Under the pieces are notes generated by a model. That model had not been told where the DNA came from and made no database searches. It was given only the letters and a program-made list of their open reading frames with translations. From Pseudomonadota bacterium (lineage in GTDB: Bacteria > Pseudomonadota > Alphaproteobacteria > Sphingomonadales > Sphingomonadaceae): DNA of 7,317 nucleotides. Numbering within the stretch: position 1 is the stretch's first letter; the number at the start of each line of letters is the position of its first letter. Where the stretch lies: the NCBI GenBank assembly GCA_023390675.1, contig JAEWCK010000010.1:1-7317 (forward strand). The letters are read 5' to 3'. This document shows, one piece after another, positions 1-6,563 of the stretch. The position numbers and the translations under genes are program-made.

Positions 1-695
1 GTGCGGGCCTGGCCTCGACGCAGCCAGACGATGTCGAGGAGCCCGCGAGCGAAGCGCCGCCCGAGCCTGCGGCGCGGCCCGTCGCTCGTCCGGCGCCGAC
101 ACCGCCCGGCCCGGCGCGCGTAGGGCAGGAAGACGCCGTGCTCTCGGCGATCGTCGGCAACATCACGATCCCCGCCGAAGAACTCGAGGCGATCAGCAAG
201 CCGCCGGCCGATACGCCAGCGCCAGCGCCCGGACCCGTGCGCGTGGCCGAGGCGAAGCCAGCCGCGCCCAAACCTGCGTCTGCCAAGGCCAAGCCCGAAC
301 CGGCGAAGGCGGACACTACGACGGCCAAGAGCAAGGCCGATCCCAAGGTCGCCAAGGGCAAGGACGCGAAAGGCGACCCCAAGAAGAAGCCCGAGCCCAG
401 GAAGCCCGATCCCGCCAAAACCGACCCCAGCCGCGTCTGGGTACAGGTCGCGGGCGGTGCGAACGAGGCGACGCTCGCCAAAGCGTGGAAGGGCGTGGTC
501 GCCAAGGCGCCGGCGGCGATGAAGGGCAAATCGGCGTGGTGGACGCCGCTGCGCGCCACCAACCGCGTGCTCGCGGGGCCGTTCAAGAGCGCGGGGGAAG
601 CGCAGGCGTTCGTCAACACGTTGGCCAAGGCGGGCGTGTCGGCGTTCGTGTTCACCTCTGAGGCCGGACAGAAGGTGACGAAGCTGGCCTTATGA
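1..695 (+). CDS. SPOR-domain protein, C-terminal part (5' end outside window)
   Basis: The reading frame is open from nucleotide 3 to the TGA at 693-695, giving 230 visible residues, so the GTG at 138 is not needed as a start and the gene very probably begins upstream. The visible part starts with a Pro/Ala/Glu-rich stretch, then a short ordered-looking piece around LSAIVGNITIPAEELEAI. A long Lys/Pro/Ala-rich, strongly basic low-complexity linker follows, roughly visible residues 75-143. The C-terminal 85 or so residues look like a SPOR domain: a first strand VWVQVAGG, helices, then TNRVLAGPFKSAGEAQAFVN and a final strand AFVFTSEAG. SPOR domains bind denuded septal peptidoglycan, so a periplasmic or envelope location is expected. 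The basic linker would be a disordered spacer. Whether the missing N-terminus holds a signal peptide, repeats or another domain cannot be seen. The palindrome at 701-727 starts 5 nt after the stop. SPOR assignment is good; the exact role is unknown. Confidence 0.85.
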   Translation, partial: AGLASTQPDDVEEPASEAPPEPAARPVARPAPTPPGPARVGQEDAVLSAIVGNITIPAEELEAISKPPADTPAPAPGPVRVAEAKPAAPKPASAKAKPEPAKADTTTAKSKADPKVAKGKDAKGDPKKKPEPRKPDPAKTDPSRVWVQVAGGANEATLAKAWKGVVAKAPAAMKGKSAWWTPLRATNRVLAGPFKSAGEAQAFVNTLAKAGVSAFVFTSEAGQKVTKLAL

Positions 696-700
696 CGTTC

Positions 701-727
701 CAATCCTCCCCCTCCGGGGGAGGATTG
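701..727. repeat. Perfect 12-bp palindrome, copy 1 of a dispersed intergenic element
   Basis: CAATCCTCCCCC (701-712) pairs perfectly with GGGGGAGGATTG (716-727) around a TCC loop. The 19-nt core at 705-723 is the exact reverse complement of the core at 7295-7313. It sits 5 nt after a stop codon and could fold in mRNA as a very stable hairpin that ends transcription or protects a 3' end. It has no following T-run, so it is not a textbook intrinsic terminator. I class it as a REP-like dispersed palindrome, a type I recognise from sphingomonad intergenic regions. Genome copy number cannot be judged from this window. Confidence 0.8.
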
Positions 728-776
728 TGTGCGGGACCCTTCGACAAGCTTCTCCAGCCGCGCTACGGGCCCGAGC

Positions 777-1946
777 ATGACGAACCCCGCGCCTTGGGCC
801 TGCACACCCGAAAAGACCCGCGGTCGCCTTCATCCCGAACCCGTCAAGACCGTCCGCGGCGGCGCGCGCGACGCCTTCCAGCGCGATCGCGACCGGATCA
901 TCCATTCGATCGCCTTCCGTCGTCTGCGGCATAAGACCCAGGTATTCATGGCGCCCGACGGCGACCATTTCCGCGTGCGACTGACGCACAGCCTCGAAGT
1001 CGCGCAGATCGGCCGCACGATCGCGCGTGCCCTGGGGCTCAACGAGGATCTGACCGAGGCGCTCTGCCTCGCGCATGATATCGGGCATCCGCCCTTCGGC
1101 CACGCCGGCGAGGCCGCGCTAGGCGAGGCGCTGGCCGGGCAGGGGGGCTTCGACCATAACGGCCATACACTGCGCACGCTGACCCTGCTCGAACGTCCCT
1201 ATCCGGGCTGGGACGGGCTCAACCTCACCTGGGACACGCTCGAGGGGCTGGCCAAGCATAACGGGCCGGTCGCGATGCCCGGCTGGGCGCTCGCCGAGGC
1301 CGACCGCGCCTTTCCGCTCGAACTTGAAAGCTGGCCCTCGCTCGAGGCGCAGGTCGCGGCGATCGCCGACGACATCGCCTATGACAATCACGACATCGAC
1401 GACGGGCTGCGCGCCGGGCTGCTGAGCCTCGACCAGCTGCTCGAAGTCCCGATGGTGGCAGAGGGCTGGCGCGCAGTGGAGGCGCGTTTCCCGGGCGCCG
1501 AGCGGCGGCGGCTGACCGGCGAGCTCGTCCGGTCGCAGATCGGCGCGATGGTCAACGATCTGATCGGCGCGACGCGCGCGCGGCTGGCGGAGAGCGAAGT
1601 CGGATCAGTCGACGACGTCCGCTCCGCCGGACGCGTGCTGGCGGACTTCTCGGACGCGATGCGCGAGGCCGAGCGCGGGCTCAAGCGCTTCATGTACGCC
1701 AATCTCTATCACCATCCGAGCCAGCTCACCGCGGCGGGCAAGGCGCACGACATCGTCGCGGGGCTGTTCGCCGCTTATGCCGACGAGCCTGCGCGGATGG
1801 GCGCGGAATGGGCCGGTTCGCTCCCCGCGGAAGAGCCCTGGCGGAGCCGCCATATCGCCGACTTCATTGCCGGGATGACCGATCGCTACGCGATCGCCCG
1901 GTACAAGGAGGCCGTGGGCCCGGTGGAGCTGCCCGAAGGATTCTAG
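777..1946 (+). CDS. dgt: Deoxyguanosinetriphosphate triphosphohydrolase-like protein (HD-domain dNTPase)
   Basis: The predicted 389-residue cytoplasmic enzyme belongs to the Dgt family, which hydrolyses dNTPs (classically dGTP) to the deoxynucleoside and triphosphate and so limits the dNTP pool. The N-terminus has the family signature (ACTPEKTRGR, residues 8-17, then FQRDRDRIIHSIAFRRLRHKTQVF). The HD-domain metal ligands are visible: H71 in RLTHSLEVAQ, H100-D101 in LAHDIGHPPFGHAGE, and an Asp of ADDIAYDNHDIDDG (D198 or D199). GGFDHNGHTLR (residues 123-133) is also typical. Length and layout fit the shorter alphaproteobacterial type rather than the long E. coli enzyme; substrate preference in this type is not assured. 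I chose ATG 777 because homologues begin a few residues before the CTPEKTRGR-like signature. GTG 729 is in frame and would add 16 unconserved residues (see findings). ATG 777 itself has no clear Shine-Dalgarno. It is upstream of argS in many Alphaproteobacteria; here two genes intervene. Confidence 0.93.
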   Translation: MTNPAPWACTPEKTRGRLHPEPVKTVRGGARDAFQRDRDRIIHSIAFRRLRHKTQVFMAPDGDHFRVRLTHSLEVAQIGRTIARALGLNEDLTEALCLAHDIGHPPFGHAGEAALGEALAGQGGFDHNGHTLRTLTLLERPYPGWDGLNLTWDTLEGLAKHNGPVAMPGWALAEADRAFPLELESWPSLEAQVAAIADDIAYDNHDIDDGLRAGLLSLDQLLEVPMVAEGWRAVEARFPGAERRRLTGELVRSQIGAMVNDLIGATRARLAESEVGSVDDVRSAGRVLADFSDAMREAERGLKRFMYANLYHHPSQLTAAGKAHDIVAGLFAAYADEPARMGAEWAGSLPAEEPWRSRHIADFIAGMTDRYAIARYKEAVGPVELPEGF

Positions 1947-1957
1947 TGGTTGCTTGC

Positions 1958-1987
1958 GACGAGCCGGGGCAGCGTGCGGACGAGCCG
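1958..1987. repeat. 9-bp direct repeat GACGAGCCG, 21-bp spacing
   Basis: GACGAGCCG occurs at 1958-1966 and again at 1979-1987, each preceded by TGC or TGCG. The 21-bp offset is about two helical turns, so both copies would face the same side of the DNA. It lies between the dgt stop and the DUF1800 start. It could be a regulator binding site, or chance in GC-rich DNA. Confidence 0.35.
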
Positions 1988-2002
1988 AGTGGGTGACAAA
2001 CT

Positions 2003-2042
2003 TGTGCGACACTTGGGGCCTAATCCGGGCACAGGTCGCACA
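2003..2042. promoter_or_regulatory. 8-bp inverted repeat upstream of DUF1800 gene (possible operator or RNA stem)
   Basis: TGTGCGAC at 2003-2010 is perfectly complementary to GTCGCACA at 2035-2042, with 24 nt between the arms. The half-sites are 32 nt apart, about three helical turns, which would suit a dimeric DNA-binding regulator. Alternatively, the stem could form in mRNA. The right arm ends on the first base of the Shine-Dalgarno of the DUF1800 gene, so folding would affect ribosome access. I see no convincing -35/-10 pair nearby; the TAAT at 2021-2024 in the loop is suggestive only. Confidence 0.45.
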
Positions 2043-2047
2043 GGGGA
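2042..2047 (+). promoter_or_regulatory. Ribosome binding site for DUF1800 gene
   Basis: AGGGGA ends 6 nt before ATG 2054, supporting that start. It abuts the right arm of the inverted repeat at 2003-2042. Confidence 0.6.
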
Positions 2048-2053
2048 TGTCGG

Positions 2054-3613
2054 ATGACGGACGCCAGCATCGCACTCAATCGCTTCGGGCTCGGCGCGCG
2101 CCCGGGCGAGGATCCGGGCAAGGACGCCCGGCAATGGCTGCTCGGTCAGATCGAGCGCTTCGAACCGCGCCCGCAAGGGATCGCTGCCCTTCCGCCCAGC
2201 ACGCGCGTCGCCGCCGATCTCGCCGAATATTACGAGCAGACGCGGATGCTCCGCCAGGAGAATGGCGGCAAGCGGCGGCAGGCGACCCCCCGGCCTGCCG
2301 CGGCCAGGCCGCCTATGGCGCAGGACGCGAACATGCAGGGCGCGGCAATGCAGGACATGGCCGCGGGCGCACAGATGCAGGAAGGCGCTCCGGCCAAGAC
2401 ACGCAAGGATGGCATCGATCGCAACGACCCGCTCGCGCAGGCGCGGCGCTTCGCGCGGCGGCAGGCCCAGGACTATTATGTCGGCGCCGTCAATGCGCGC
2501 GCGCTCGCCGCGATCAACTCGCCGACGCCCTTCGCCGAGCGGCTCGTCCATTTCTGGGCGAATCATTTCGCGGTGTCGGCGGACAAGCTCCAGGTAATAG
2601 GATTGGTGGGCACACTCGAGTTCGAGGCGATCCGCCCGCATATCATGGGCAAGTTCGGCGACATGCTCCACGCCGTCGAGCGGCATCCTGCGATGCTGAT
2701 CTACCTCGATCAGGCGCAGTCGATCGGGCCCAATTCGATGGCCGGCCAGATCGCGCAGCGCCGAGGCAACGGCCAGCGCGCGGGGCTCAACGAGAACCTC
2801 GCACGCGAGATCATGGAGCTCCACACCTTGGGCGTGCGGACCGTCTATACCCAGGCCGACGTCACCGAGTTCGCGCGCGCGATGACCGGCTGGACGGTCA
2901 ACGGGCTCGGCCGCGCCCGCGCCGCGCGCTTCACCGGCACCGATGGCGAGACCGGCACCTATGTCTTCGCCGAACGGCTCCACGAGCCGGGCACGCGCAC
3001 GATCCTCGGCAAGAGCTGGGGAGAGGCGGGCGAGAAGCAGGCTTCCGACGTGCTCGACTATCTGGCGACGCATCCCGCCACCGCGAAGCACATCGCGACC
3101 AAGCTCGCCAGGCACTTCGCGGGAGACGATCCGCCCGCGCCGGTCGTCGCGCGGCTGGAGAAGGCGTATCTGTCCTCGGGCGGCCACTTGCCGACCGTCT
3201 ACCGCGCGCTGATCGCCTCGCCCGAATGCTGGGCGCCGCAGCCGCTCAAGTTCAAGTCGCCTTGGGAATGGTCGATCTCGGCGATGCGTGCGCTCGGCAC
3301 CACCCAGCTTCAGCCGCAGGTCGCCACCGGCCTGCTCAATCAGCTCGGCCAGCCGGTGTGGAAGCCGGGCTCGCCCGCGGGCTGGGACGACGTCGCCGGC
3401 GCCTGGGCAGGACCCGATGCCATCATGCGCCGGGTAGAGGCGGCGGAGCGCATGGCGGCGCGTACCCGCGACACGATCGACGCGCGCCAGCGCGCTGCGC
3501 AGCTTTTTCCCGGCGCGCTGAGCGATAGCACCGCGCAATCGATCGCGCGGGCCGAGAGCCCCGGACAGGGCATCGCACTGATGCTCGTTGCACCCGAATT
3601 CATGCGGAGGTAG
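2054..3613 (+). CDS. DUF1800 family protein
   Basis: The 519-residue protein has the marks of DUF1800. NRFGLGARPGED is at 9-20. RLVHFWANHFAVS (163-175) matches the usual W-NHF motif. NENLAREIMELHTLGV (246-261) is the family hallmark, followed by YTQADVTEFARAMTGWTV (265-282). A C-terminal block runs from about 331 to 410 (THPATAKHIATKLARHF, LKFKSPWEW), then the PAGWDD turn (441-446). I know of no established reaction for this family. Members are typically encoded next to a DUF1501 protein, as here, which implies a shared function. No signal peptide, Tat motif or membrane segment is visible, so it may act in the cytoplasm or be exported together with its partner; this is inference. Residues about 77-118 form a Pro/Ala- then Met/Gln-rich low-complexity insert, with Met at 88, 94, 99, 102 and 108. 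The start is set by the AGGGGA site 6 nt upstream. The stop codon overlaps the ribosome site of the next gene, suggesting coupled translation. Confidence 0.92.
   Translation: MTDASIALNRFGLGARPGEDPGKDARQWLLGQIERFEPRPQGIAALPPSTRVAADLAEYYEQTRMLRQENGGKRRQATPRPAAARPPMAQDANMQGAAMQDMAAGAQMQEGAPAKTRKDGIDRNDPLAQARRFARRQAQDYYVGAVNARALAAINSPTPFAERLVHFWANHFAVSADKLQVIGLVGTLEFEAIRPHIMGKFGDMLHAVERHPAMLIYLDQAQSIGPNSMAGQIAQRRGNGQRAGLNENLAREIMELHTLGVRTVYTQADVTEFARAMTGWTVNGLGRARAARFTGTDGETGTYVFAERLHEPGTRTILGKSWGEAGEKQASDVLDYLATHPATAKHIATKLARHFAGDDPPAPVVARLEKAYLSSGGHLPTVYRALIASPECWAPQPLKFKSPWEWSISAMRALGTTQLQPQVATGLLNQLGQPVWKPGSPAGWDDVAGAWAGPDAIMRRVEAAERMAARTRDTIDARQRAAQLFPGALSDSTAQSIARAESPGQGIALMLVAPEFMRR
3606..3611 (+). 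promoter_or_regulatory. Ribosome binding site for DUF1501 gene, overlapping DUF1800 stop
   Basis: GGAGGT is 7 nt upstream of ATG 3619. Its last base is the first base of the TAG stop (3611-3613) of the upstream gene, an arrangement expected for translational coupling. Confidence 0.75.
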
Positions 3614-3618
3614 GTCCT

Positions 3619-4770
3619 ATGTTGAACCGTCGCAGCTTCGTGGCCTTCGGCGCCACCGCCATCCTCACCACCAGCCTCGGCGCGCGCGTGGCCTTCGCTT
3701 CGGCGAAGACTGAGCGGCGCTTCGTCTTCATCATCCAGCGCGGCGCGGCCGACGGGCTCGGCACGCTGGCGCCGGTCGGCGACCCCGCCTTCGTCAGCCA
3801 GCGCGGCAGCCTTGCCGAGGATTTCGCGAATGCGCCGAAGCTCGATTCGACCTTTGCGCTGCACCCGGCGATGACCAATCTTCACGGGCTCTACGGCGCG
3901 AAGCAGGCGCTGTTCGTCCACGCCGTCGCGTCGCCCTATCGCGACCGCTCGCATTTCGACGGACAGAACGTCCTCGAGACCGGGGGCACGTCGGCCTATG
4001 CGGTCCGCGACGGCTGGCTCAACCGGATGCTCAGTCTGCTGCCCGCCGAGGACAAGGCGATCGCGCTTGCCGCGACGGTGCCGATGGCGCTCCGCGGACC
4101 GGTCGAGGTGGCGAGCTACGCGCCGTCGGCGCTTCCCGACGCTACCGACGACCTGATGACGCGAGTCACGCAGATGTATGCGGGCGACGCCCAGCTTCAC
4201 GGGCTGTGGGAGCAGGCGACGCAGACGCGGACGCTGACCAGCGACATGGCTGCCGACAACGGCAAGAATGCCGCCGCCACGGGCGCGCTCGCCGCCAGGC
4301 TGCTCACGGCGCCCGGCGGCGCGCGGATCGCGATGATCGAGACCGGCGGCTGGGATACGCATGCGGGCCAGCGCGGTCGGCTGACCGGGCAACTGCGCGG
4401 GCTCGACGCGATGATCGGCGCGCTGCAGACCGGGCTCGGGCCGTTGTGGAACGACACGGTGGTGCTCGTCGCCACCGAGTTCGGCCGGACCGTGCGCGTC
4501 AACGGCACGCAGGGGACCGATCACGGCACCGGCTCGCTCGCGATGCTGGTCGGCGGCGCCGTGAATGGCGGGCGCGTGCTCGGCGACTGGCCGGGGCTGG
4601 CCGACGCTGCGCTCTACGAGAACCGCGATCTGAAGCCCACCACCGGGCTCGATACGGTGATCGCGAGCGCGGTCTCGCAGCATTTCGACCTGACGCCGGC
4701 GCAGGCGCAGGCGAAGCTGTTTCCGGACCTGAAGGGCGAGCGGGCGATCCAGGATATCATTCGCAGCTGA
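3619..4770 (+). CDS. DUF1501 family protein with Tat signal peptide
   Basis: The 383-residue protein opens with a twin-arginine signal: NRRSFVAF (3-10), a hydrophobic stretch ATAILTTSL and likely cleavage near ARVAFA-SA (26-29). It should be exported folded, probably with a bound cofactor or metal. The mature part follows the DUF1501 pattern: FVFIIQRGAADGLGTLAP (35-52), YRDRSHFDGQNVLETGG (107-123), GGWDTHAGQ (243-251), LVATEFGRT (283-291) and GTDHGTGSLAMLVGG (299-313). DUF1501 is related to the alkaline phosphatase/sulfatase superfamily, and the Asp/His pairs at D246/H248 and D301/H302 are plausible metal ligands. The real substrate is unknown, and I cannot confirm a Ser/Thr nucleophile. The start is firm, with a strong ribosome site and the signal peptide directly after it. 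It lies 5 nt downstream of the DUF1800 gene, so the two almost certainly form one transcription and translation unit. A GC-rich hairpin follows the stop. Confidence 0.93.
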   Translation: MLNRRSFVAFGATAILTTSLGARVAFASAKTERRFVFIIQRGAADGLGTLAPVGDPAFVSQRGSLAEDFANAPKLDSTFALHPAMTNLHGLYGAKQALFVHAVASPYRDRSHFDGQNVLETGGTSAYAVRDGWLNRMLSLLPAEDKAIALAATVPMALRGPVEVASYAPSALPDATDDLMTRVTQMYAGDAQLHGLWEQATQTRTLTSDMAADNGKNAAATGALAARLLTAPGGARIAMIETGGWDTHAGQRGRLTGQLRGLDAMIGALQTGLGPLWNDTVVLVATEFGRTVRVNGTQGTDHGTGSLAMLVGGAVNGGRVLGDWPGLADAALYENRDLKPTTGLDTVIASAVSQHFDLTPAQAQAKLFPDLKGERAIQDIIRS

Positions 4771-4775
4771 CCGGA

Positions 4776-4799
4776 GGTGTGGCGCAGCCGCGCCGCATC
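4776..4799 (+). terminator. GC-rich hairpin after DUF1501 stop (possible weak terminator)
   Basis: Positions 4776-4785 (GGTGTGGCGC) can pair with 4790-4799 (GCGCCGCATC) around an AGCC loop. That gives a 10-bp stem with two G-U pairs, starting 5 nt after the DUF1501 stop. No T-run follows, so it may act as a partial terminator, a 3'-end stabiliser or nothing. It could separate the DUF1800-DUF1501 unit from argS. Confidence 0.35.
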
Positions 4800-4837
4800 C
4801 GCTAGAGCGCGCGCTTCCGTGCACCACTGGAACCGCA

Positions 4838-6559
4838 ATGACGCTCTACGCCCGTTTCGCCGCGCATCTGAACCTTGCTCTGGACGCGCTCGTTCTCGCG
4901 GGTGATCTGCCCGCAGGGCTGGAGCGACGCGCGGTGACCGTCGAGCCGCCGCGCGACACCTCGCACGGCGATCTCGCGACCAACGCGGCAATGGTGCTCG
5001 CCAAGCCCGCGGGGACCAATCCGCGCGCGCTCGCCGACAAGATCGCCACCGAGCTGGAGAAGCTCGACGAAGTCGCGGCCGTTTCGGTCGCGGGGCCGGG
5101 GTTCATCAACCTGACGCTCACCGACGATACATGGCGCGACGAGCTACGGACGATCATCGACGCCGGCGCAGACTATGGCCGCTCGATGGTGGGCGCGGGG
5201 ACGACGGTCAACGTCGAATATGTCTCGGCCAACCCGACCGGTCCGATGCATATGGGGCATTGCCGCGGCGCGGTGGTCGGCGACGCGCTCGCCAGCCTGC
5301 TCGAATTCGTCGGGCACAAGGTGATCCGCGAATATTACGTCAACGACGCGGGCGAGCAGGTCGACGTGCTCGCGCGCTCGGCGCACCTGCGCTATCGCGA
5401 GGCGCTGGGCGAGAGCATCGAGATTCCCGAGGGGCTCTATCCGGGCGACTATCTGAAGCCGGTCGGCGCGAAGCTCGCCGCCGGGCATGGCGATGCGTTC
5501 GTCGGCAAGCCCGAGAGCGATTGGCTCGTGCTGTTCCGCAAGGAAGCGGTCGCGGCGATGCTCGAGATGATCAAGGCCGATCTCGCGCTGCTCGGCATCC
5601 ACCACGACCTGTTCTCATCCGAGGCCGTGCTCCAGGCCGCGGGGAAGCCCGAAGAGGCCGAGAAGTGGCTGCGCGAACACGATCTCGTTTATGACGGCGT
5701 GCTCGAAGCGCCCAAGGGCGAGACGCCCGAGGATTGGGAGCCGGTCGAGCTGCCGCTGTTCCGTTCGACGCAGTTTGGGGATGACCAGGACCGTCCGATC
5801 AAGAAGTCGAACGGCAGCTGGACCTATTTCGGCGCCGACCTCGCTTATCATTTCCAGAAGGCCCAGACCGCCGATGCGCTGATCGACATCTGGGGCGCGG
5901 ACCATGCCGGGACGGTCAAGCGCATCGTCGCGGCGGTGCAGGCGCTGACCGGCGGCGAGACGCGCTTCGACGTCAAGCTCGTCCAGATGGTGCGGCTGCT
6001 GCGCGCCGGCGAGCCGGTCAAGATGTCCAAGCGCGCGGGCAATTTCGTCACGCTCGCCGACGTCGTCAACGAAGTCGGCAAGGACGTCGTCCGCTTTACC
6101 ATGCTCACGCGCAAGGCCGACGCGCAGATGGACTTCGATTTCGCCAAGGTGGTCGAGACCACCAAGGAGAATCCGGTCTTCTACGTCCAGTACGCGCACG
6201 CCCGCATTGCGTCGGTGCATCGTCGCGCTGCGGAGGCGGGGATCGAGTGTCCCGATGTGGACCTGTCCCTTCTCGATACACGCGAGCTCGCCGTGGCCAA
6301 GGTCGCCGCGCAATTCCCGCGGATCGTCGAATCTGCCGCCTCGGCGCGCGAGCCGCACAGGATCGCCTTTTATCTCTATGACTTGGCCAGCGAATTCCAT
6401 TCGCTCTACAATCTCGGAAACGACAATCCCGAGCGTCGATTCCTCATTCCTGAACAGGTAAGGTTAACGTGCGCGCGGCTTTATCTGGCGCAGGCGATCG
6501 GGCAAATTGTCCGTAATGGCCTTGCGCTGATGGGCGTCGAAGCCGTCCAGGAGATGTAG
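4838..6559 (+). CDS. argS: Arginyl-tRNA synthetase (class I)
   Basis: The 573-residue cytoplasmic enzyme attaches arginine to tRNA-Arg using ATP; members of this family need the tRNA for the activation step. The N-terminal tRNA-recognition domain (about 1-110) contains VEPPRDTSHGDLATNAAMVLAKPAG (35-59). The catalytic core has the HIGH-type motif HMGH at 138-141 within VEYVSANPTGPMHMGHCRGA, and KMSK at 395-398 in EPVKMSKRAGNFVTL. FGADLAYHFQKAQ and IWGADHAGTVKR (331-362) are typical ArgS core segments. The DALR-type anticodon-binding domain covers about 445-573 and includes VQYAHARI and LYDLASEFHSLYN. Length is normal and nothing is missing. ATG 4838 gives the expected N-terminus but has only a weak GGAA ribosome site (4829-4832). 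The next gene follows 4 nt after the stop and is surely cotranscribed. This gene is essential in most bacteria. No T-box or other leader is visible in the 67-nt gap upstream. Confidence 0.98.
   Translation: MTLYARFAAHLNLALDALVLAGDLPAGLERRAVTVEPPRDTSHGDLATNAAMVLAKPAGTNPRALADKIATELEKLDEVAAVSVAGPGFINLTLTDDTWRDELRTIIDAGADYGRSMVGAGTTVNVEYVSANPTGPMHMGHCRGAVVGDALASLLEFVGHKVIREYYVNDAGEQVDVLARSAHLRYREALGESIEIPEGLYPGDYLKPVGAKLAAGHGDAFVGKPESDWLVLFRKEAVAAMLEMIKADLALLGIHHDLFSSEAVLQAAGKPEEAEKWLREHDLVYDGVLEAPKGETPEDWEPVELPLFRSTQFGDDQDRPIKKSNGSWTYFGADLAYHFQKAQTADALIDIWGADHAGTVKRIVAAVQALTGGETRFDVKLVQMVRLLRAGEPVKMSKRAGNFVTLADVVNEVGKDVVRFTMLTRKADAQMDFDFAKVVETTKENPVFYVQYAHARIASVHRRAAEAGIECPDVDLSLLDTRELAVAKVAAQFPRIVESAASAREPHRIAFYLYDLASEFHSLYNLGNDNPERRFLIPEQVRLTCARLYLAQAIGQIVRNGLALMGVEAVQEM
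6549..6554 (+). promoter_or_regulatory. Ribosome binding site for the second SPOR gene, inside argS
   Basis: AGGAGA lies in the last codons of argS, 9 nt before ATG 6564, and fixes that start. It indicates that the SPOR gene is read from the argS transcript. Confidence 0.7.
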
Positions 6560-6563
6560 AGTA

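Noticed and set aside
138..140. GTG 138 as the start of the first SPOR gene
   Set aside because: The same frame stays open back to the first bases of the window with protein-like Pro/Ala-rich sequence, and no ribosome site precedes 138, so the gene is better read as truncated by the window edge.
701..727. Copy 1 palindrome as a textbook rho-independent terminator
   Set aside because: The stem is ideal but no T-run follows on either strand, so I list it as a repeat with possible 3'-end function.
734..753. CCCTTCGACAAGCTT resembling part of another common intergenic repeat
   Set aside because: It resembles the start of a TTCGACAAGCTCAGG-type repeat known from proteobacterial genomes, but the rest does not match and no paired arm is present; too weak to annotate.
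2002..2026. Possible promoter with TTGTGC and TAATCC
   Set aside because: The spacing is about 13 nt, too short for a standard promoter, and the match is poor.
1954..3528. 524-residue plus-strand frame overlapping the DUF1800 gene
   Set aside because: Its composition (Arg/Ala-rich, no motifs) is that of a shifted reading of the DUF1800 gene; the real frame has all the family signatures and a ribosome site.
1943..3538. 531-residue open frame on the minus strand, opposite the DUF1800 gene
   Set aside because: It is rich in Arg/Ala/Gly/His with no recognisable domain, and lies opposite a well-supported DUF1800 gene. Long antisense frames are expected in GC-rich DNA with strong third-position bias.
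3340..4827. 495-residue open frame on the minus strand, opposite DUF1501
   Set aside because: It has Arg/His-rich shadow composition with no motif, and runs across the end of DUF1800, all of DUF1501 and the gap beyond.
5615..6400. 261-residue minus-strand frame opposite argS
   Set aside because: It lies fully opposite the conserved argS coding sequence and shows no domain.
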